From assembly GCF_044239695.1 (NCBI RefSeq), contig NZ_JBIIAW010000155.1, positions 1 to 5,066 of the forward strand: 5,066 nt of DNA, written 5' to 3'. Below are positions 1 through 4,567 of this stretch, piece after piece (the first letter of the stretch is position 1; the number at the start of each line of letters is the position of its first letter). A model generated the notes under the pieces. That model ran no database searches. It was not told the origin of the DNA and worked only from the letters and a program-made list of their open reading frames with translations. Source of the DNA: Pseudolysinimonas_A sp044239695. GTDB lineage: Bacteria > Actinomycetota > Actinomycetes > Actinomycetales > Microbacteriaceae. A program made the position numbers and the translations under genes.

Positions 1-82
1 CATGGCGCCATGCTAACCGCGTGTTCGCTCACGGCTTCACCGGCGAAGGCTCCGCCCCCTGCGGCGGGCGCACCGGCCGAAA

Positions 83-95
83 TAGACTCGCGGTA
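83..95 (+). promoter_or_regulatory. -10 element for a leaderless PAC2 transcript
   Basis: The hexamer TAGACT (83-88) fits the actinobacterial -10 pattern TANNNT. It is followed by 6 nt, so transcription would begin at the A of the ATG at 95. No purine-rich Shine-Dalgarno sequence precedes this ATG; the preceding bases are cgcggt. The two observations fit each other: a leaderless mRNA, common in actinobacteria, explains the missing ribosome binding site. No good -35 box is visible about 17 nt upstream (around 59-65 it reads ctgcggc). Confidence 0.6.
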
Positions 96-1006
96 TGCGA
101 GATCCGGGCGGCCTGTACGACCTGTCGGTCGAGCTCGACGCCGTCCCGCGCGGGCTCCATCTGGTCGCGGGCCTCACCGGATTCACGGATGCCGGCGGCG
201 CCGTCAGTCAGGTCAGTCAGTACCTGCTCGAGCACCTCGACCACCGCGAGATCGTGACCTTCGACACCGACGCGCTGCTGGACTACCGAGCGCGCCGGCC
301 GGTGATGTTCTTCGATCAGGACCACTTGAGCGAGTACACCCCGGCGAAGCTCTCCCTCTATCTCGCGACGGATGAGCTCGGTCAGCAGTTCCTGTTCCTC
401 ACCGGATTCGAACCCGACTTCCAGTGGGAGCGCTTCACCGCGGCGCTCGTGCAGCTCGTCGAGAAGTACGGCGTGAAGGACACCACCTGGTTCAACTCGA
501 TCGCGATGCCGACGCCGCACACCCGCCCGATCGGAGTCACGGTGAGCGGCAACCGCCTCGAGCTGATCGATTCGCTCTCCGTGTGGAAGCCGCGCACCCA
601 GGTGCCGGGCAACGCGCTGCACCTCTTGGAGTACCGCCTCCAGGAGGTCGGGCATCCGACGGCCGGGTTCGTGCTGCTCATCCCGCACTACCTCTCCGAC
701 ACCGAGTACCCGCAGGCGGCCGTCACCGCGCTCGAGAGCATCAGCGCAGCCACCGGCTTGATCTTTCCGACCGAACGGCTCCGCGAGGAGAATCGCGACT
801 TCCTCGCCAAGGTCGACGACCAGGTGCACGGCAACCAGGAGCTGGAACGGCTGGTCGGTGCGCTCGAGGAGCGTCACGACTCCTATATGGAGGAGAACCC
901 GCTCCCGTCGCCGCTGGTCGACTCGAGCGGCGAGCTGCCGAGCGCGGACACGATCGCGGCCGAGCTCGAGAAGTTCCTCGCGAACCGGCGACCCGACGAC
1001 ATCTGA
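95..1006 (+). CDS. PAC2 family protein (proteasome assembly chaperone-like)
   Basis: This encodes a 303-residue soluble protein that I recognise as a member of the PAC2 family (formerly DUF75), related in fold to eukaryotic and archaeal proteasome assembly chaperones. In actinobacteria the actual role is unknown, so the chaperone name is a family label only. Visible landmarks are a glycine-rich turn GLTGFTDAGG (residues 26-35) after the first strand, FDTDALLDYRARRP (56-69), LTGFEPDFQWERF (102-114), the MPTPHTRP loop (138-145) and HYLSDTEYPQAA (198-209). From about residue 225 on it is charged and helical (REENRDF, ELERLVGALEERHDSYMEE), a tail that probably packs on or oligomerises the core. 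There is no signal peptide or membrane segment. Length is usual for actinobacterial members (about 290-310). The ATG start is supported by the -10 box spaced for leaderless transcription. It is on the same strand as sigA but 168 nt away with its own promoter, so probably a separate unit. Confidence 0.85.
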   Translation: MRDPGGLYDLSVELDAVPRGLHLVAGLTGFTDAGGAVSQVSQYLLEHLDHREIVTFDTDALLDYRARRPVMFFDQDHLSEYTPAKLSLYLATDELGQQFLFLTGFEPDFQWERFTAALVQLVEKYGVKDTTWFNSIAMPTPHTRPIGVTVSGNRLELIDSLSVWKPRTQVPGNALHLLEYRLQEVGHPTAGFVLLIPHYLSDTEYPQAAVTALESISAATGLIFPTERLREENRDFLAKVDDQVHGNQELERLVGALEERHDSYMEENPLPSPLVDSSGELPSADTIAAELEKFLANRRPDDI

Positions 1007-1024
1007 GTTCCCCATACTGCACAT

Positions 1025-1054
1025 CCGGAGTCCCGTGCAAGCCGGGACGCCCGG
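1025..1054 (+). terminator. Possible hairpin terminator after the PAC2 gene
   Basis: GTCCCG (1030-1035) and CGGGAC (1043-1048) form a perfect 6-bp stem around a 7-nt loop. The stem can be extended across a small internal loop by CCGG (1025-1028) pairing with CCGG (1051-1054), giving 10 G/C-rich pairs in all. It begins 18 nt after the PAC2 stop codon. No U-run follows (the next bases are agtgtgag), so it is not a classical intrinsic terminator; in high-GC actinobacteria, hairpins without U-tracts are often proposed as terminators. It could equally be a protein-binding site. The 7-mer CCGGAGT also occurs as a direct repeat at 1025-1031 and 1051-1057. Confidence 0.35.
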
Positions 1055-1065
1055 AGTGTGAGAGA

Positions 1066-1206
1066 ATGGACGTTCAAGACCCGGTCGGTCCCCGCAAGAA
1101 GTCGGGGGACTTGACAAGGGTCTTAGTAATGCCCGGAATCGCCAATTCGGCGTGGGGCGCGGAAGGGAAATCGGATGGCCACCCGAACCACCACCAAGAC
1201 CGCTGA
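1066..1206 (+). CDS. Possible small upstream ORF overlapping the sigA start
   Basis: An ATG at 1066 opens a 46-codon frame that begins MDVQDPVGPRKKSGD, ends in NHHQDR, and stops with TGA at 1204-1206, 32 nt inside sigA in a different frame. GGAG at 1053-1056 lies 9 nt before the ATG and GAGAG is closer, so there is a plausible ribosome binding site. The peptide resembles nothing I recognise. Its codons do not show the very strong G/C third-position preference of neighbouring genes as clearly (for example TTA, GTA, AAT). It would be translated only if transcription starts upstream of 1066. It may be chance, or a translated leader affecting sigA expression. Confidence 0.15.
   Translation: MDVQDPVGPRKKSGDLTRVLVMPGIANSAWGAEGKSDGHPNHHQDR
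1076..1124 (+). promoter_or_regulatory. Nested inverted repeats in the sigA leader
   Basis: An outer perfect 7-bp inverted repeat, AAGACCC (1076-1082) and GGGTCTT (1118-1124), encloses an inner stem GTCCCC (1088-1093) with GGGGAC (1105-1110). A different short hairpin, AAGTC (1099-1103) with GACTT (1108-1112) around a GGGG loop, uses the same bases as the inner stem and so cannot coexist with it. The exact TTGACA at 1111-1116 sits inside the structure. If the region is transcribed, it could act as an alternative-structure leader; if not, the outer repeat could be an operator overlapping the -35 box. Nothing in the sequence decides between these. Confidence 0.3.
1111..1139 (+). promoter_or_regulatory. 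Candidate sigA promoter (exact TTGACA -35)
   Basis: TTGACA at 1111-1116 is a perfect match to the -35 consensus for the housekeeping sigma factor. At the ideal 17-nt spacing the -10 position reads CGGAAT (1134-1139), which is poor: it keeps only the AAT half and lacks the important A at its second position. A/T-rich TAGTAAT at 1124-1130 is a better -10 by composition but is too close to TTGACA and has no -35 of its own. A start from the first option would give a leader of about 30 nt before the sigA ATG. A perfect -35 in this GC-rich DNA is unlikely by chance, but the promoter is not fully convincing. Confidence 0.35.
1161..1168 (+). promoter_or_regulatory. sigA ribosome binding site
   Basis: The purine run GGAAGGGA (1161-1168) ends 6 nt before the ATG at 1175. 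It is a good Shine-Dalgarno sequence at normal spacing and fixes this ATG as the start. It stands out because the other plus-strand genes here have no clear site. Confidence 0.7.
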
Positions 1207-2560
1207 GGCGGCGAAGGACGAAGCTCCCGCCGCGAAGACGGCTGCCGCCAAGGCTCCGGCGAAGGCGGCTCCGGCGAAGACCGCCGCGAAGGCGCCGGCG
1301 ACCAAGACCGCCGCCACCAAGACACCCGCCAAGGCCGCCGCCGCGAAGGCCGCGCCCGCCAAGGCCTCGAAGGCGAAGGCCGGCGACCCCGAGGTCGACG
1401 AGGACGTCGACGCCGAGGAGATCGAGGTCGACGTCGAGGAGATCGAGGTCGATGACGAGGCCGTCGTCGAAGAGGTCGAGAAGCCGGGCGCCGAGCCCGA
1501 GGCCGCCGTCGACGAGGACGCCGCCGACACCGACGATGACGACGACGACAAGGCCCCGGTCGACGAGCTCCCGACAGGCGCACTGCGACTCTCGGCGACC
1601 GATGACGACGACGACGTTCCGGTCTACTCGGCCGCGATCACCGGTGCGACGGCCGACCCGGTCAAGGACTACCTGAAGCAGATCGGCAAGGTCGCGCTCC
1701 TCAACGCGGCCGAGGAGGTCGAACTCGCCATGCGCATCGAGGCGGGCCTCTTCGCCGAGGAGAAGCTGTCGGCGATGCCCGACAGCGAGAAGCGCAGCCA
1801 GCTCGGCCGCGAGCTCACCTGGGTCGCCCGCGACGGTCAGCGCGCGAAGTCGCACCTGCTCGGCGCGAACCTCCGTCTCGTCGTCTCGCTCGCGAAGCGC
1901 TACACGGGTCGTGGCATGCAGTTCCTCGACCTCATCCAGGAGGGCAACCTCGGCCTCATCCGTGCGGTCGAGAAGTTCGACTACACCAAGGGCTTCAAGT
2001 TCTCGACCTACGCGACGTGGTGGATCCGTCAGGCGATCACCCGCGCGATGGCCGACCAGGCGCGCACCATCCGTATCCCGGTTCACATGGTCGAGGTCAT
2101 CAACAAGCTCGCCCGCGTGCAGCGGCAGATGCTGCAGGACCTGGGCCGGGAGCCCACGCCCGAGGAGCTGTCGCGCGAACTCGACATGACTCCGGAGAAG
2201 GTCATCGAGGTGCAGAAGTACGGCCGCGAGCCGATCTCGCTGCACACGCCCCTCGGTGAGGATGGCGACAGCGAGTTCGGTGACCTCATCGAGGACACCG
2301 AGGCGGTCGTGCCGGCGGACGCCGTGGGCTTCACGATGCTGCAGAAGCAGCTCGAGAGCCTCCTCGACTCGCTCTCCGAGCGCGAGGCGGGCGTCATCCG
2401 CATGCGCTTCGGCCTCGGCGACGGCATGCCGAAGACGCTTGACCAGATCGGCGACACCTTCGGCGTGACGCGCGAGCGCATCCGTCAGATCGAGTCGAAG
2501 ACGATGGCGAAGCTGCGTCACCCGTCCCGCTCGCAGTCGCTGCGCGACTACCTCGAATAG
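1175..2560 (+). CDS. sigA: RNA polymerase primary sigma factor SigA (RpoD/HrdB type)
   Basis: This 461-residue protein is the housekeeping sigma factor that directs core RNA polymerase to -10/-35 promoters. Residues 2-70 are a Lys/Ala/Thr/Pro-rich, strongly basic segment, and about 71-147 are very acidic with Asp runs; together they occupy the place of region 1.1, as in other actinobacterial SigA/HrdB proteins. Region 1.2 starts at DPVKDYLKQIG (161-171). Region 2 runs from ANLRLVVSLAKRY (231-243), through the sigma-70 signature DLIQEGNLGLIRAV (252-265), to TYATWWIRQAITRA (278-291), which holds the aromatic residues that melt and read the -10 element. Region 3 follows IRIPVHMVE (299-307). Region 4 contains the helix-turn-helix TLDQIGDTFGVTRERIRQIE (421-440) for -35 recognition and ends in LRDYLE. 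Length is between HrdB and M. tuberculosis SigA. A strong ribosome binding site precedes it, and the next gene starts 6 nt after its stop, suggesting an operon. Confidence 0.97.
   Translation: MATRTTTKTAEAAKDEAPAAKTAAAKAPAKAAPAKTAAKAPATKTAATKTPAKAAAAKAAPAKASKAKAGDPEVDEDVDAEEIEVDVEEIEVDDEAVVEEVEKPGAEPEAAVDEDAADTDDDDDDKAPVDELPTGALRLSATDDDDDVPVYSAAITGATADPVKDYLKQIGKVALLNAAEEVELAMRIEAGLFAEEKLSAMPDSEKRSQLGRELTWVARDGQRAKSHLLGANLRLVVSLAKRYTGRGMQFLDLIQEGNLGLIRAVEKFDYTKGFKFSTYATWWIRQAITRAMADQARTIRIPVHMVEVINKLARVQRQMLQDLGREPTPEELSRELDMTPEKVIEVQKYGREPISLHTPLGEDGDSEFGDLIEDTEAVVPADAVGFTMLQKQLESLLDSLSEREAGVIRMRFGLGDGMPKTLDQIGDTFGVTRERIRQIESKTMAKLRHPSRSQSLRDYLE
1208..1384 (+). repeat. Low-complexity Lys/Ala repeat in the sigA 5' end
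   Basis: This in-gene stretch is made of imperfect repeats of aaggc/gcgaagrcc-like units encoding AKTAAAKAPAKAAPAK-type sequence (roughly residues 12-70 of SigA). The pattern resembles the C-terminal tails of histone H1-like and mycobacterial-type HU proteins and would be basic and disordered. Slippage-prone repeats of this kind are expected to vary in length between strains. Confidence 0.7.
1414..1452 (+). repeat. 18-bp tandem-like direct repeat in the acidic region of sigA
   Basis: CGAGGAGATCGAGGTCGA occurs at 1414-1431 and again at 1435-1452, a 21-bp period (7 codons). It encodes the heptads EEIEVDV and EEIEVDD. The exact nucleotide identity, not just amino acid similarity, suggests a recent in-frame duplication inside the acidic linker. 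Confidence 0.8.
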
Positions 2561-2566
2561 GCCGGC

Positions 2567-3289
2567 GTGGACGTCCCCTACGACGAGGAAGCGCACAAGC
2601 GTCCTCGGGAGATCGAGGTCGACGGTGCGCGGTTCGAGCGCATCCCGATCAAGACCCACGTCGTGCTCCCCGGGGAGCCGCTCGACCCGGTGATCGAGAC
2701 GTACGCGCTCGAGCACCTCGAGGACGGCGACTGGCTCTTCATGACCGAGAAGATGGTCGCCGGTTCCCAAGGGCGGGCTTACCCGGTCGCGGAGACAAAG
2801 GCCCGGCCGCTCGCGGTCTGGCTCAGCAAGCGCGTCGTGCGCACGTCGACCGGCATCGGTCTCGGCATTCCCGAGACGATGGAGTGGGCGATCCGCGAGG
2901 TCGGCACGCCGCGCATCCTGCTCGCCGCCGCCGTGTCGGTCGTCTCGAAGCGCCTGTTCAATCGCACGGGCGACTTCTACCGGGTCACCGGTCCGAAGGC
3001 GCGCGGCATCGACGGCCCGGGCTATCCGACGATCCCGCCGTACGACGAGATGGTCGTGCTCACCGCCGCGAAGCCGCGGCAGACCTCGCAGCACGTGCGC
3101 GACTTGCTCGCCGGCCACGGCAAGAAGGTGGATGTCTTCCTCGTCGACATCAACGACCTCGGCGGCAACGTGCTCGGGTCGACGACCGACAAGGCGACCG
3201 AGAAGCTCGTCGGGCGGGTGCTCCGCGACAACCCGATCGGCCAGGGCCACGAGTCGACTCCGCTCGGCATCATCCGTCGCGTGGCCTGA
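2567..3289 (+). CDS. CofE-like protein (F420-0:L-glutamate ligase superfamily), function uncertain
   Basis: This 240-residue soluble protein matches my recollection of the CofE / F420-0:gamma-glutamyl ligase superfamily. CofE proper adds glutamate to coenzyme F420-0 using GTP and divalent metal. Shared-looking parts are HVVLPGEPLDPVI (31-43), LEDGDWLFMTEKMVAGSQGR (51-70), which corresponds to the family's 'DGDvlvvaqKivSkaeGR' segment, TSTGIGLGIPETMEWAIREV (93-112), and GPKARGIDGPGYPTIPPYDE (142-161). I do not see the 'DSFGRP' type motif of true F420 ligases. Instead the C-terminal part has VDINDLGGNVLG (193-204) and DNPIGQGHESTPLG (224-237 approx). It probably belongs to the branch found in bacteria without F420, whose reaction is unknown. 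No other F420 genes are in the window. The GTG start lies 6 nt after the sigA stop with only a weak TAGG nearby, so translation is probably coupled to sigA. Confidence 0.7.
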   Translation: MDVPYDEEAHKRPREIEVDGARFERIPIKTHVVLPGEPLDPVIETYALEHLEDGDWLFMTEKMVAGSQGRAYPVAETKARPLAVWLSKRVVRTSTGIGLGIPETMEWAIREVGTPRILLAAAVSVVSKRLFNRTGDFYRVTGPKARGIDGPGYPTIPPYDEMVVLTAAKPRQTSQHVRDLLAGHGKKVDVFLVDINDLGGNVLGSTTDKATEKLVGRVLRDNPIGQGHESTPLGIIRRVA

Positions 3290-3291
3290 TC

Positions 3292-3504
3292 ATGGCCGGA
3301 GCCGTCCGTCTCATCCGTTCGGGCTCGCTGGCCGACATCGCACCGTACGCCACCACCGAGCGCGACGATCTGGTCACCGCGTGGAACGTCGTGCGCGATG
3401 CGTTCGGCGATCATGACGTGCCCAGCACGCTGGTCGGCGTCACGGTCCTGGGATACCCGGATCAACTCGTCGAGCTCGAGGCCGTCGCGGCCGTCGTCGA
3501 CTGA
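3292..3504 (+). CDS. RidA-family protein lacking its middle (probable internal deletion)
   Basis: This 70-residue protein begins 2 nt after the preceding stop, without a visible ribosome binding site, so it would rely on reinitiation. The C-terminal part DAFGDHDVPSTLVGVTVLGY (37-56) plus DQLVELEAVAAVVD (57-70) is typical of RidA (YjgF/YER057c/UK114) proteins, whose classic members deaminate reactive enamines and imines. The N-terminal part VRLIRSGSLADIAPYA (5-20) resembles the first strand of RidA, where 'GPYSQA' or 'APYAYAA' sits. In full RidA proteins (about 130 residues) some 60-70 residues separate these two parts, including the 'fvSGq/ftAGa' strand and the first long helix. Here they are joined directly at about residues 19-22 (3346-3357), in frame. 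The usual catalytic Arg position before the T (ART motif) is Ser (PST), as in several non-archetypal Rid subfamilies. The product probably cannot form the normal trimer, so this may be a pseudogene or a reduced protein. An N-terminal extension is not available, since the upstream DNA codes for another gene. Confidence 0.6.
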   Translation: MAGAVRLIRSGSLADIAPYATTERDDLVTAWNVVRDAFGDHDVPSTLVGVTVLGYPDQLVELEAVAAVVD

Positions 3505-3520
3505 GCCCGACTCGCGGTCG

Positions 3521-4567
3521 CTACTCGCCCAAGATGACGCGCGGAATCCGGCGCGAGGCACGCGCGAGGATCTCGTCGCCGATCGTGTCGGCCCAGGCCG
3601 CCCACTCCTCGGCGGTGGGCTCGCCGCGGTCGCCGGGGCCGAAGACGATCGCCTCGGTACCGAGCGGTGCCTCCGCGGCGACTTCGATGGTGTCGACGTC
3701 GACCGTGCGCACGCGGACACGCTTCCCGTCGAGCAGCACGCGCCCGTCCTGGACGTTCGACGGGATCCCATCCGCTGAGCCGAGGTCGAGTGTCGACGTC
3801 CCCGCTTCGGACGCGATGACCGTCGCGTACACGGTCATCGGGGCTCGCATCCCGAGATCACGCGCCGTCTGGTCGTCGAACGGCGAGGAGCCGTAGGCGG
3901 CGATCCCGAAGCGCACGAGGTCGAAGCGCGCTTCGGGCATCCGGATGCCGGCCGAGCTCGCGGCGAGATGCAGTAGGGGGCGGTCGGGGCCGTCCATCGG
4001 CACGCCGAGTCCGGCCGCGACGGCGAGGGCCGCGCGGAACTCCGCGAGGGCGACGCGGTCGTCGGCGGGGGAGGCGTCGGCGAGGTGCGACCAGATGCCG
4101 GCGATCCGCGCCTGCCCGCGCTGCTCGGCGGCGAGTGCCTCGCCGACGAGGACCGGCCAGTCCTCGGGGCTGGCCCCGTTGCGGTGCAGCCCGGTGTCGA
4201 TCTTGAGGTGCAGCGTCGCCGGGCGGTCGGCGCCGGCGTCGACGATGCGCCGGAGTTCGACGAGCGACGACACGCCGAGGTCGACGTCGTGCTCGACGGC
4301 CGCACGGAAATCCGTCTCCTCGCCGTGCAGCCAGGCGAACAGCTGCGCCTCGATCCCCGCGGCCCGCAGCTCGAGCGCGGCGGTGACGTCGAGCACGGCG
4401 AGCGAGTCCGCTCCCGACGCGAGAGCGGCGCGGGCGATCGGCACCATCCCGTGGCCGTAGCCGTCGGCCTTCACCGCGAGCATCGTGCGCGCCGGCGCCG
4501 CGATCGCGGCGAGCGTGAGCACGTTCGCGCGGAACGCGTCGAGGTCGATCTCGATGCGCGTCGTCAT
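3521..4567 (-). CDS. alr: Alanine racemase family protein without the C-terminal catalytic Tyr
   Basis: This 348-residue chain has the alanine racemase fold order: TIM-barrel PLP domain, then beta-strand C-domain. Present are the PLP-lysine motif MLAVKADGYGHG (Lys33), LKIDTGLHRNG (121-131), WSHLADA (159-165), HLAASSAG (200-207, where Asn of the usual 'ANSAA' is replaced) and DLVRFGIAAYG (216-226, Arg219 for the pyridine nitrogen). The C-domain is reduced: after PMTVYATVIA (243-252) the 'GxgVSYGxtY' segment carrying the second catalytic base, Tyr, is absent, and the chain resumes at STLDLGSADGIP (258-269). The usual 'MDQ' is VDT (291-293). It ends with RGEPTAEEWAAW and RIPRVILGE. Family members are usually 360-390 residues. 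Alone it should not racemise alanine in the standard way. The ATG overlaps the upstream racemase stop (ATGA) and is preceded by GGGAG, so the two are cotranslated. An upstream in-frame ATG at 4642 would lie inside the other gene and is not needed by the fold. Confidence 0.85.
   Translation of the reverse strand: MTTRIEIDLDAFRANVLTLAAIAAPARTMLAVKADGYGHGMVPIARAALASGADSLAVLDVTAALELRAAGIEAQLFAWLHGEETDFRAAVEHDVDLGVSSLVELRRIVDAGADRPATLHLKIDTGLHRNGASPEDWPVLVGEALAAEQRGQARIAGIWSHLADASPADDRVALAEFRAALAVAAGLGVPMDGPDRPLLHLAASSAGIRMPEARFDLVRFGIAAYGSSPFDDQTARDLGMRAPMTVYATVIASEAGTSTLDLGSADGIPSNVQDGRVLLDGKRVRVRTVDVDTIEVAAEAPLGTEAIVFGPGDRGEPTAEEWAAWADTIGDEILARASRRIPRVILGE

Noticed and set aside
1..12. Perfect 12-bp palindrome CATGGCGCCATG that contains possible minus-strand ATG codons (11-9 and 3-1) of a divergent gene
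   Set aside because: At most 11 nt of such a gene would be visible, no convincing Shine-Dalgarno sequence precedes either ATG on the minus strand, and a short palindrome at the window edge is weak evidence for an operator. A divergent gene starting here remains possible but cannot be supported.
1208..1384. The Lys/Ala repeat DNA as a CRISPR-like or mobile repeat array
   Set aside because: The units are short, imperfect and in frame with sigA, with no constant repeat-spacer pattern; they are coding low complexity.
29..3250. A 1073-codon open frame on the minus strand running antisense to four plus-strand features
   Set aside because: It lies opposite recognised genes, is full of Arg/Leu/Asp low-complexity sequence without family motifs, and is the usual antisense open frame produced by G/C-rich third codon positions.
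3505..3520. A bidirectional terminator between the convergent ridA-like and racemase genes
   Set aside because: Only 16 nt separate the stops and I found no convincing stem with a loop there or in the immediately flanking codons.
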